64,000 bases of DNA from positions 20,553-84,552 of the forward strand of contig DF237353.1 in the NCBI GenBank assembly GCA_000708835.1. Reading direction: 5' to 3'. The notes under the pieces are model-generated. The model did not search any database. It had not been told where the DNA came from and worked only from the letters and a program-made list of their open reading frames with translations. Source of the stretch: Klebsormidium nitens (taxonomy: Eukaryota > Streptophyta > Klebsormidiophyceae > Klebsormidiales > Klebsormidiaceae). Positions 1 to 11,500 of the stretch are shown piece after piece. Each line of letters opens with the position of its first letter. Position 1 is the first letter of the stretch. The position numbers and the translations under genes are program-made.

Positions 1-186
1 ACAGTCCTTTCTAGGTGCGCACAAATACCGGAGGCGGCACTACGAGCGTGCACAACGAGCGCACTCGTAGACAGGAAGACTCCGTTCGTTGATTCTGCCC
101 TTGACGGACATCTAATTCGACTCGTCTTAGCTTAACCAGGGATAACCACGCCTAGTTACTGGTCAACGCTCACCAGTTTGATTGAT

Positions 187-240
187 ATGCAGCAAATGCT
201 GGAGGTGGTGCACAGCGTGCACCAGGAGCGCATCGTACAC
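187..240 (+). repeat. Partial duplicate of the kinase exon start (with its acceptor)
   Basis: Bases 187-240 repeat 327-380, covering the intron end TGCAG and the first 48 exon bases, with two differences inside the exon part (T/C and A/G). The copy ends exactly after the codon for the His of the HKD loop, so it lacks the catalytic Lys and Asp. Reading on from its AG meets a stop within about 30 codons. It can act only as a decoy splice acceptor or a relic. Confidence 0.9.
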
Positions 241-332
241 ATGAGAGCCCGCCTTGATTCTGACACCTAACTGAACGAACGTTAAAATCCCAAACCCAGG
301 GTTAACTTGGTCGCTTCGTTTCTGGTGTGCAG

Positions 333-3300
333 CAAATGCTGGAGGCGGTGCACAGCGTGCACCAGGAGCGCATCGTGCACAAGGACCTGAAGCCGGCCAA
401 CTTTCTGAGCGTCCTGGGCGAGCTCAAGCTGATCGACTTTGGCATCGCCAAGTCCATGGTCGACGACGCCACCTGCATCGAGCAGCAAAGGAACCACGTA
501 AGCCTTCCTGCACTTTCCCGGGTTCTGGTAGAGATTGTGTGACTGAAGAGCGGGTTGACTCAAGAGAAGCGCCCGGGGGACCGGTTGGGTTGGTTCGGTG
601 GTTAGGGTGTGAAGCGCGTGCTTGTTTAGATCAGGATTCTCGTTTGTTTGTGTGCTCAAGCACACAAATTCAGGTCAACCTGCTCTTAAGGTATCGCTAA
701 GTTACCAGTATCTTTCCCGGGTGCCGCTCGCTGTTGCAATCAAGCCCGGTGAATCATGCCGAGGCAGACGGCAGCTATTGTCAAACAAAGGCTTGCCGAG
801 TCCGTTCATCGGCAGCCGACGTGCCTTGAGGCTAGACTTGCGCCTGGACTGGAATCGACTGGATCCGAAGCGCCAGTTCCCCCAAGCTAACAGCCTTGCA
901 GGAGGGTGTGTGCAACCCGCAAATTCGACGAAGTGGACGATAGTTACAAAACAGGTCCACCTCCTTCAACTTGAGTGATTTTAATAACCCACCCACTTAC
1001 AAACGTGGTTCAACGTCTTCACCTCCCCTTTGCTACCCTCCAGACAGAGTGAACCTTCTTTGAATCGCCTCAATACTGCCACGTGTCCCGAGATGGACAC
1101 AGGAACTCAACCGACTCGGCCTGTTGCACGTGTCCGCAGATGGGCACCGTGAACTACATGTCCCCCGAGGCCATCAAGTCCGCCACCACGGACGTCCGCG
1201 TGAGCCGCCCGTCCGACGTGTGGTCCCTGGGTTGCATCCTGTACCAAATGGCGTACGGACAGCTGCCCTTTGCGCACGTCCCCAACCAGCTCCACCGGAT
1301 GTATGTCGTGGCTGACCCCAACACAAAGGTGGGCGGTTATTTCTTAGTTAGTAAGTAACCCGTGGGCAAAATGTGGATTGCCCACGGCCCTTGCTAAAGG
1401 CTGCTCAGCGCGCTCTACGGAAGCGCACTTTCAGACGCGCGGAAGCACCATAACCGTCGTGAGTTGCGGAAGCTGACTCGTAATGTGAAGTGCCACGTGG
1501 GCCGACGATCTTTGTCCATGTCCGGGGCAGGAGGGAGCGGGAGAGCGGCTGCAACCTTTTTACCATCCGTCTCAACTCCCTGCCGTTCGCACCTGCGCCA
1601 AACCTTGTGCCCCCTCCTTTGTAACAAAACTGAGAGACGAGCATTCATTCTCAAGCTTCCCTCTCGCAACCAAAAGCGTCGTGACGCAAGGATTTGTCAC
1701 GCGTGAATCCGTCCTCAACTTCCTTCCGTCCTTTTCCCCGCCAGATCTCGTTCCCCCCGCTCCGCAACCCCCACCTGCGGGACGCCATCCAGCGGTGCTT
1801 GACGTACAGCCCCGAGGGCCGCATCTCAATCCCCGAGCTGCTCCGGCACCCATTCCTCAGGCCTGACGTGCTCCCGGCGGTTCCCCCGACACCCCCCGGC
1901 CCGGCTGCGACAGGTTTCGCCCTCAGCGAACAGCAGATACAGGTGCGGTGTCGAAATCTTTTTCAGACTTGGGTCTTCCGGGAACGATCGAGTGTTTCCT
2001 GGGCTGTGGCCATGGTTGCCAGGGTGAAAATGTACGGGGAGGGTTTGGAAGGCGGTCTAGTACAGACCTTTGCTAATGGCAGAGACGTGTTCTCATAGCG
2101 CGGCTCTCTTGGTCGGTGGGTCCGAAAATGTTCGCGTCCGTTCGAAGCGCCACTTGTGGAACCACCACGAGCCGTGCTTCCTGGTTCGAAGGCGCCCTGA
2201 ACGTGTTGTCTTCGAAAGTGAGCACTAGATGCCATTTTACCACCATTTTTTCTGACCACGAAAGCAAGCCTCGTCAGCTTCGGTCTTTGGCAGACTTCTG
2301 TCGCGATACCATGCCTCTTCGTGGCGTGTTTATTTCCTCCTGGAAATTCAGACCTTTGATCGTGGCCGCTGAAATCCTCGTAAGCCCTTGCAACCTTGTT
2401 GTCTGCAGTCAATCCTGGCTGCGGTCGCCACCGCGGCTCCCGGGAGCAAGCTGGACTTACAGGAGATGCTGCGACAGCTGGCGGCCCACTCGGGGCCCGG
2501 GCTCGCGGCCGCCCTCCAGCAGGCGACCACGTCCAAGTAAGCCCGTCGATATACTCCGGGTCTCTCTTGTAGTAAGAAGACGCCGCTTCACCTGAAGCCG
2601 CTCTGTTCCGCGTCCGTCTGCCTAAAAGCGAGGTTAAATGTTCGGAATGTCTCGTCCTTTTGGAATGCTGGAGTGTCGCTAAGAGGGCTTCAGAAGCGAT
2701 CGTTGGTGGCTGACATGGTTGAGGACCGACTTTAGCTCAGCCGGGAACACGAATGAGTCCCTTGTCTCGCTTGCCGGATGTTCCCCGCTACCATGAGCAC
2801 CGAAAGTGACTGTGGCTTTACATAGGTTGAATGGATTTCGTCCTCAGTGCCAGAAGATCGAACATCTGCCACTCACAGGTTGACCTTGACTTCGGTACTG
2901 GCCAAGCAGCTGTTCCCCAGCCCTGCCTAGAGTTCCTCTCCACCTTCGAATGACGGCTGTTCTTCCTAAACTCCTCTTTTCTTTCCTCTGGCCCATCTTG
3001 TCTCCCATTGTCACGCCAATTTTAGGTCGGCCGTAGAGTTTTTGAATGGCTTTCCTAGGCCCCTATGTTCTTTTTATGGCTGACTCCTTTCTCGCCATTT
3101 TGAAACGCAGGCCTCCGCCTCCCCCCCCGGCCCCTCCGCGTGCTCCTCCGCCGCCCCCTCCCCCCCCTCCCTGCCGCGAGCAAGCCCCGCGGCCCAGTAC
3201 GCGCACCCTTGCAGCTCGTTAAACGGGCACCGTCAGTTGACAGTCGAAAGCAGGGAGAGGGCTTGCAAGGCGACTTGGCGGCACAGGTAGCCAGAATCGC

Positions 3301-3589
3301 GGCCGAGCGGTCAAGGCGTCTTCAAAATGCGGCAAGTGACGGGTCGAGCACTCCCAAAGCAGGGGCCCCCAACGGCGGTTTGGCTCTAGGAGTTAAACGT
3401 GCGTTGGATGGTTCCAAACCGGAGAGCAAAGTGAGTCGGTTTATTGGGGGATCGGTGGGGACGGGTGAAGAGAATAAGGAGAATGCGGAGGGGTACCAGC
3501 GGTTGTTGCAACAAAAGCTCGCGAGCAGGCGAAAATTGGTAGAGGAAGATGTCACGGGTGGTAGCACGGCAACTGTGAACTTCGACTAG
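333..3589 (+). CDS. MPS1: MPS1/TTK-type dual-specificity protein kinase, 5'-partial (C-lobe and tail)
   Basis: Mitotic checkpoint kinase of the MPS1/TTK family, acting at kinetochores (family knowledge). Exons 333-497, 1140-1328, 1745-1942, 2409-2536 and 3111-3589, all with AG/GT borders. Visible motifs in order: catalytic loop [10 protein letters not shown], metal-binding DFG in [11 protein letters not shown]+1 segment [11 protein letters not shown], and the subdomain IX-X stretch [28 protein letters not shown] and the [12 protein letters not shown] ending are characteristic of MPS1/TTK. The N-lobe (glycine loop, VAIK lysine, alpha-C) is absent and must lie left of base 1. Exon 4 to exon 5 joins into a proline-rich reading that stops at 3220-3222. 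The long, charged open frame running to 3589 is one base out, so a slip in the C-rich tract near 3152-3172 is likely. The intron before the first exon holds a partial copy of that exon. Kinase identity is sure; the tail is not. Confidence 0.88.
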
Positions 3590-5290
3590 GTTTCTTGCTG
3601 CCAAAGGGTTTTCTGTCTGGTCGTCTACCTGCAGACTACTTCTTCAGAAGAAGAGTGTTTGAAGTACAGATTATGAGCGTAATTCTTCAGGAATGAGGAT
3701 CATGCGTCCAAAGATGTCGGGTCATCGGGTCATATCATCCGCTGTTGCTACAGCCGCGCAGTCTTCATTCCTGAACCAAGCATGAATGGGAACCGGCCAT
3801 GTCTGCTTGCAGCAGCGAGCCACGAATCTGTGAATGCAAGACAGCGCCAGGTTCTGATGATTATTAGAGCGTGTTCTTAAAGAGCTCCAAGGCTTTCAGC
3901 TTGCGACTGGTCATTTGGGCGCCATGTTCTAATGAGTACGGTCCTTGCAATGCTGATTCCTGCGACACTGCAACTTATTCGGTGCAGCCCGCAAAGCTTT
4001 TGCATGCAAAAGCTTGGATGGACCTAGCTCATGAATTCAAACTAGAGAAATCATGTATTTGTAATTTGTGCGGCATAGCTAGCTCCGAAAGTAATAGCGG
4101 CATTAGTATGCATGCACCGAGTCACAGTAAGTGATCTACTCAACCCAGCTCATGAGTCCTGCCGCGGAATACATGCATTCAGCGTAGGTATGTATACAGG
4201 ACCATGCCAACCGTAATTAGCATGCGATGCAGGAGTCGCGTGTGCAGCTATTGCATGCTTTCTTACACATACAGCTCACAATGAACAGTAATCGAGTGAG
4301 GCTGATGTGTACTTCAATATAGCCAGATCAACTTGCCTTTGACCTTATAATACGTCCTTCCCATTTCCCCTTTGTTATGCCCTTACATTGTAAAATCGTC
4401 CAACCAAAGAGTGCATCCGCAGACCACTCAAAACCTCTCTGTCGTTTTATCCTTCCCATCGCCCTTTTGGTTCACCACCACGGACTCCGCTTTTGCTGCT
4501 CAGAGTCCCGTCTCTTGAAGTAATCGTCATGGACCTCCGCTTGTACTGCTCAGCCTCAGAATCCCTTCCCTCAAGAGTTTTTCTCGTCTGAACTCCTCCC
4601 ACAGCCCTCTCCCGATGTTTACCCCCATATCCCTCCACCACGCTCTGAATTGCTTGCTGCGGGATAACTGTTGCTCTGCCATTTGAGCCACTTTGAGACT
4701 TCAGACTCCCTACTTTGAGTTGCCCTAGATTGTTTTTTGGTGCTACGTACAGGCCTCCTGAGTCTGTGCTTGGACCCTTAAGACTCGGGCAAGCTGCAGC
4801 TTCAGACCTTCCCAGACCACGACAGTTCTCAGACCCTGGTCAACACTGCTCCTTTTTAACCAACTACAAGCTAACCTGCTAGGACGACCAACAATTGCTT
4901 CTGACGCTTTGACGCAAGCAGGCACCAATTGCGGCTAGGCTCGTTCAGTGGGCTGCAACACTCAAGTCTAACTCCTAGCATATGTACACTGACGAAAGAC
5001 TCTAGTGTGCCAAGCAGCGCTGATGCAGAACAAACAGTTGGACCCTAGCAAAACCCCCGCACTAAGCTCCTCTTGCGGAGGCGCGAGGTGGAGGGCTGTG
5101 ACCTCTATCGACTCAACCAACAATGTTCCTGGCCATGCGCCGCTGCGCTGCCAAGCACGCTGCCCCTGTCTAGCTAGAATACAGTGGCACTTGACGCGAC
5201 GCCGAACCTTTATTACCTACCCACCCAACTCAATGTATACGCACCCAATAATTTCTACCCATCCAGGTTAAGTTCCGCGAGCCCGCGCTC
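3590..5290. other. Intergenic, convergent gene ends
   Basis: The kinase ends on the left and the minus-strand gene ends at 5291, so this is a tail-to-tail spacer holding both 3' UTRs. No credible coding region seen: short open stretches lack splice-supported continuation and show no family motif. A weak direct repeat (bases 4480-4503 and 4529-4553, a CGCTT-TGCTGCTCAG core) is the only internal structure noted. Confidence 0.6.
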
Positions 5291-8168
5291 TCAAGCCAGC
5301 TGCAGCAGCCTCCTGAGGTCCCTGGTCGCAATCGACGACTCAGACAGATCCAAAGGCGCCGACACCGGCGCAGGTGGCGGCGTCCCCAGTTTCAGCAGCT
5401 CCTGTAGCGCCAGCGTAGCCTGCTCAGCGCTCACTTGCAGGCCTTTGCTTGGGCCGCCCCCTGCGGCTGTTAGCAGCTGCTCGGGGGTGCTGGGAGCGCG
5501 CAGCAGGGGGGCATTGCCAGAGGTGAGCAGGCCCCCCCGGACAGTGGGTGCGCAGGGGGGCGTGAGGAGACCAGCGTGAGGGGGCGGAGGCCCCCGTGGC
5601 TCGCGAGGGGGGGACAAAAAGAGGTTGAGCCGAGCAGGAGCAGAGCTGTCCTGCACTTTCTGCAGCAAAGAACAAAGGATATGATAAGCTTCCCTGGATG
5701 AACAGGATCAAGAGACAAAGCAGGCTCCTGTCCCAAATAAGATGCATAAAAGTGATCACAGTAGCAGCTTGGTAAGATGGCGATGAAAGTCACAGAGGTA
5801 AGAGGGCGTTGAAAGTTGGGGACAGGCAATTGCTTTTCATGAAGAGTAGGCAATTGCTTGTGAATTCTAAAATAGACAAATTCAGCAAAAGATGCATCGA
5901 TTTTACCCTCAACTAAGAGAGCGAACAAAACAATTCCAAGCAGCAATGCCACGGAGGGAAGACATGCAGGCCGAGCACAACCGATGCAATTTTCACTGAG
6001 CACCCACCTGCAGTGCAAAGGTAGGCAGCGGCAGGCAACTAGGGGCCGGAGAGTTGTGGAATGCTGCCCCTGCGAACCGCTCGGGAGGCTGGCTCCTAGC
6101 TTCAACAGAAACCTGCGGCGCTCGCACGACGTCCTGACGAGCTTGCGGAAGCGCGGAGGGGGTTTGGCCCTTGCTGCTGCCCTCAGGCTGCGGCTGACTA
6201 GTCTTGACTGATCCCTTTGGAGCCCCAGAAAGAGAGGCGCTCGCTCCCTTGCTGTGTGGCTTGGGGGCCCGTTTCTTGGCCTTGAGCGGGCTCTTTTGAA
6301 GCTCCTCCTGCTGCCAGGTGGGGCCTTGCCCGACGAAGACGGAACGATACTTTTGCTGAGAGTCGGAATCTGTTGCGTCGCTGTCGGAGGACGTCGTCAA
6401 CACAGTAGGGTCGTCCAGGGGAGAAGTGGGAGAAGACACTTCCTCACTCTTGCGAGGGCCCGCCTTCTGCTTCAAAGAAAACAGGAATCTTTTCAAAGAA
6501 GTGTTTCATCCCTCTTTTCACTCAAAATTCCCATGCCCGCCAAGCAGTCATGCACTCAGTAATGCAAAAAGAGCTGACCATCACACTGAGCACATTGCAA
6601 CTGGCAGACAACATTCACAAAGAGTCAGAAAAGAGGGCACTTAAAAGAACTTACAAAGCACCACTCCTTTAATCAGCAAGTGCATTCCTTGCAAGCAACC
6701 TTCCCACAATTGAATCGTCAATGCTGGAATGTATGCAGCCAACCCTACATTGTCATGATGACCATGACTCTGAGCTGTGAAGAGTAAGAGATGAGCAGCT
6801 TCACTAATGAGACTAAAAACCCAAGCACTCCAAAGATAATGTGCTTACCCTGCTCTTTGCACCCGCTCCTCTCTTTCGCATCTTGAGGGGCTCACTGCCA
6901 GTCATACTGTGGCTCTCCGCAGCCAGTCTTGAGCTCTTTCCCAAGGCAACTAAGGGTCCAGCATTGACAAATCCTGCGCCCTTCGAGGCAGGTTCCTTGC
7001 TGGCCTCTGGTGAGGGGATGTCAAGGATTGAAGCACCGTCTCTGCAGAAACAAAGTAAGAACAGTAGGGTCAAGTTTGGGAGCCAAGTGCATATGTTGAT
7101 TCTGAAAGCAACAGCATGTGAGCAGAAAGTAGCAGCAATTTAAGAGACAAAGATTATACAGATGGAAACACAGTGCTCATCAAGACTACCTGCTGCCCGC
7201 AAACTCCAGCAACAATGCAGGAGTGTCAACACAGGTGTGTTGACTAACCTGCGGTAGGCGTCCAAATCTGTCTTGATATTGATGTCATCCTCTGTAGGAT
7301 TGTCCGACCTATTGGGACAGAAGTAGGGGACCAAGCTGCAGACCAGGGGGAAGAAACGTCAGCCCTTGATATACACGAAAGTAGGAAAGAGTTCGATGTA
7401 ACCAGAACCAAGGTGACCTGAACGCTCTGCTAGACCACTGGAAGGGGTGTGAGTCTAACACTGTCAGCAATAAAGCCCTGCGGACAATTGAAGAACCCCT
7501 GAACTTCTGGACTAATGGAGATGTCAAGGTTCTGAAGGACTACAGAAAGGACCTACCTGCGGCCGAAACTTGGTAGAGCAGGGTTCTCCTTCTCTCCCCT
7601 GCTTGCCAGAATCATACTATCGACCACAATTTCATCATCGGTGACTCGAATTGACTCCATGCTTGTTGCCGATGGTTCTGCAAAGATTAGGAGCAGGCAT
7701 AAGCATCTCTGCAGATTCAGAGTCCCCCTGCCTAAGAATGTCAAGAGGTTTCCAACCACAAACCTTTCTACTTGTGCCAAGCCCAAGGAAACTATTTCAA
7801 AAAAGACAAAGCTTTCTGACATGCTCAACTCAGGAGGAGAAACCCCAAGAAATCCACCCTCCACAGTGGCAAAGCTTGGACAGACAACACGTCCCATTCT
7901 CACATACATGCATCCCAAAGCGATGGCAAGAGTTGTTGGTTTGGAGCAGATTTCACTAGCGCTTACCTAAAACTTGGAAGGTCTTTAGATATGTGCCAGT
8001 ATGCGACGCCGCTCCTCGCAATTCCTGTGAAACCTGGCCGTGCCCGTTCTTGGCCGCCTGACCATGCGCACTTCGTGAGTAGAGTGTCTGAATTTCTGAA
8101 TATTGGTGAACTTTCTTCTTGTCCCTTTCTTCCCACTGCCCAGCCGTCTTTCTTCCTCGCTTCTCCAC
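5291..8168 (-). CDS. Unrecognised low-complexity protein, six exons, 476 aa
   Basis: Not recognised. Minus-strand exons 8168-7967, 7677-7557, 7335-7249, 7041-6849, 6466-6008 and 5659-5291, each with consensus donor and acceptor. All five junction phases agree (total 1431 nt), which is strong support for a real gene. The protein starts with a basic segment (MEKRGRKTAGQWEERDKKK), followed by an acidic patch around TDDEIVVD, a middle exon with PYFCPNRSDNPTEDDINIK, a Ser/Asp-rich run (TTSSDSDATDSDS) next to a Lys-rich run (SPLKAKKRAPKPHSKG), and a Pro/Gly-rich end with LALQELLKLG. It looks largely disordered and possibly nuclear (inference). The first exon is the weakest call; an alternative ATG is at 7660-7658. 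It is divergent from the TLDc gene, with about 425 bases between the starts. Confidence 0.62.
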
Positions 8169-8593
8169 CTTGTTTTCCAGATCTTCCAGCGGGGATTTTG
8201 GGGGTGCGAAAGCTGACGTGTCGTGACTTGCAAACGGTCAGGACCGGTCAAACCGGGGTATATTTTGAGGACTTCGCACTTGGCAATGTCTTTTGACACA
8301 CAGACAACTAAAAATATTTCGAGTCTCTTTGGAAACCCTAGGAGTGTCAAGTATAGTCGCTGGCAAAAGGCCCTGTTTGTTGCCACGTTTCCAGAGACTG
8401 GAACAGAGTCTGTTTCCTGCATGATCAGAAATTCTAGGGTTCTGTGCTTCGTTTTGCAGCAGCAACTTGAGCAGGCCCATGGAAGAGCCTGCTCAGACTC
8501 TGAGCGCGCGCTTGTGAGCGGCCAGCTGACATTCGTTGTGTTGCCACATTGGTGTTTGCTTTCGCGTTCAAACACACAAGTAGAGCACCTGCT
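8169..8593. promoter_or_regulatory. Shared divergent promoter region
   Basis: 425 bases separate the predicted start codons of the minus-strand unknown gene (8168) and the plus-strand TLDc gene (8594), so both promoters and 5' UTRs must lie here if the starts are right. An AT-rich stretch with AAAAATATTTCG lies near 8310. No specific factor site can be assigned. Confidence 0.45.
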
Positions 8594-11500
8594 ATGCCAG
8601 GCCCAATGGAGTCCCTGGACGGTGCGCCCACGTCGGACAGGCATGTCAATGCAAATCACGGCGCTGCAGTGGGACAAAATGGCGCCCATTGGGGTGAGAT
8701 CATAACACCAGCAGCAAGCATGGAAACGGGAACAGGAAGAGGGTTCAATGAAAGCACAGGAATGGGGACGGTGGCTTCAAAGTTGGAACCAATAGAGCTG
8801 GAAACGGAAACAGACGCCGATTCCGAAACTTATCACTCTAGTGATGAGGCAATTGAGAGCAGCTTACAGGATGTGGTGGAGGATGTATCTCTTGATGAAC
8901 GCGGAAGCGCTGGAGAAGATCATGAGAGCAAGTCGAATGGCGAAGCTGCGACCCTTGCGAAGATGGATCTGGAAGATTACAAGGTGAACCAAACTTCAAT
9001 CGAGGCAGAGTTGGGGTTGAATGTTGGGCAACTGAAAAAAGTCACAGAGAGAGGGTTGGAAGCAAGCACCACATTGAAAGAAGACTTGATGGCGACAGAC
9101 GTTGAATCGGAAGCCAAGCAGCTGAATGGTCCAGCAGTTGCAGCCAATGCAGGGTTGGAAGCAGGAACAGAATCAAACGAGGGTTTCATGGAAATTGACC
9201 TGGATTTAGCATCTGAGCAGCCTGGTGATGCAAATGATGGAGGGTTGGAAGCAGGCAGCACTTTAGTGGACTCCACGATGGCCCTTGAGCAAGCTGGAGA
9301 CGGGAGTCGGATTGAACAGGATCAGCTAATAGTTGCACCGGAGGTTGCTTCTGGAGCTACAGCAGGAGTAGCCCTCCAGAACGAAGAGCATCAGCCAAGA
9401 CTTTCTGCTGATGACAGGTCGGGCGCTGCCACAGAATTGGTTTCTGAGCAAACAGGAGAGGAACAGCGTGCTGAATCTCGGAGACCTTCAGCAAGCGGGG
9501 CTGGTACCCATGGAATCCTGCAGAAAGCCACAGATCTGACAGAGAGGCGGGAGTCGGAGCCAGCTTTGGTGCCATCAGAACCTCCCCCTCTTGGAAGTGT
9601 TGATGAGCAGTCACAGCAGGGACCTACAGAGGAAGCTGATACTGGGCGCATCCCATTCTTTATCATCACGAACACCGGTCGGGTAAGGCCATTAAAAACC
9701 CAATATGTGGCAGAATTGGACGAGAGCTCGCACTGATGAATGCTAGCAACGTGCAAATTGCTGCATTGAGGAAGCTACAACAAGCAGCAGTATGGGAGGA
9801 TGTGAATCGATACATTATTGGCGCGTTTGTTGAAAGGTGCAACTCAGAGACTTTGAGTGGGTTTGATGTAGTTTTAGAGGAAGCAGCGAGCCTGCAATGA
9901 AAGGCCGGCTCAATGTCGCTTGGGAGTTGTACTTCCCATGGTCAGCTTGATTGTGCCACGTCAATGTTTTTGAGTGGTGCAAAACCCTTCGCAACCAGCC
10001 TATTGACGAAGTGTCCTTCCAACCTCTGCAGAAAGCCGCCTCCCCCAGGCTCTCCAACGAGACCATCGACTTCCCGGGAGCCCGAATCTCTGCCGACAAA
10101 TTTGTCGGTCTGCGATATGTCAGGGAGGGGGGTGACGTTTCCCAGAGCGGTTCGGCAAGCCCCGGTGTGCGTCTTCTCGGCGCCATCCAGGACTTTCCAT
10201 CCAGGACTGCAGTGGCAGCGGGGAAGACTGTGACAAGCCTGCTGTCAGTTCTGCCATCTCCAAGAAGGAGCTCAAGCGGAGGGGAGAAAGCTGTGGCGGA
10301 TCCAACAGAGGCAGGCCGAGGGGGCCAGGAAAAAGAGACATCCACACCCCGTGACGGCAGTGCGTCTGCGGCAGAGGTAAGCTTGTTGAGCCTGATTTTC
10401 AGTCTCGCCGGATCATCCGATTCACCATCACCTCGGCCATTGAGAGTGCAGTTGAAAATCGCTTGACACCCCTCAGCTTCGACGGTCCATTGAGGTGACA
10501 CTTGATCTGTTTCAAAATTTGCAATCTGGTAGTAATGAACCAGTGGTTTGCAAGTTTAAGCTAAGCAATGGACGAAGCTGTTCTGTCTTTGCGGGACGAC
10601 CTAGGTGGACCACCAAGTGGTGACCAGGAGGCACTTGGTCGCCAGGCACCGACGGGCCCCTGTATGCCCTCCCTAACATCGATTTGAGGTGTCAAAATCT
10701 GCTCCCACCTTGCGTGCATCCCCTGTCCTGTCCAGAGATCTTTCAGGCGTTTTAGAAGTGCTCTTAGCAGACGGCGTTCGTTTCGCAGGGGCCAGCCAGC
10801 ACCAGTGGCTCTGGCAGCAGGCGCCAGTCCGTCGACAGCCCCGAGTTGCACGTGTGGGAGATTATCTGGAAGGACCACAGCAAGCACACGCAGGACCGGC
10901 CTGGCGGAACCCTGCAGCAGGTCCAGTTCGAGACGACGAAGGCAGGGTGAGCGATTGTTGGTTCAATCAGCGGTGTCTGTCGACTGAGCTTTTGTGCGTC
11001 CGTCAGGCACCATTCAGCGGTAGGTACGGTGTTTTGGAACACAGCGTTGCGCTCTGGAACCTCGCTGCCGCGACAGCCAATTAATCTGAGCTGGACCGAC
11101 GTTTGTGGTTGCCCCTGCGGTAACAATCGCTCGATGGGTTTGCAGTTTTAGAACAGGACAAACGCTCAGGCGACAAGAGGTGCTCTGGAGACCCAACGAA
11201 AGAGTTCTTCAGGACCCCACTTTCAGTCCAGTCGGATTTCTGTGCCCTAGCACAGAAATTGTGCTTTAAGACCGGCTCTGCAGACCACACTTCCACGCAG
11301 CTCTGGCAGCCACTTGTTTCAGAACCAGGGTGGAAAATTTCACCAGCAGCCCCTCACTCAGAAGCTTCTGCGTAACACCTTCGTCTCCGACAATTCCGCT
11401 TCCTGTATACGAGTCCAATCCTGCTCTTAGTCCTCGCAGCTCCTCAGGATTCTATGCTTTCGATGGGGTGCAGGACTTGCGCATCCTTCTCGCAAACATG

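Noticed and set aside
8549-9736. Treating the first TLDc-gene exon as a complete 395-codon gene ending at 9736
   Set aside because: A good donor (CGG then GTAAGG) at 9682 and the phase-matched exon at 9975 support splicing; the last 18 codons would be intron.
9736-9900. A 54-codon open stretch starting MNASNVQIAALRKL, overlapping the end of the TLDc gene's first exon region
   Set aside because: It looks protein-like, but no splice site joins it in phase to either neighbouring exon and it is short enough to occur by chance.
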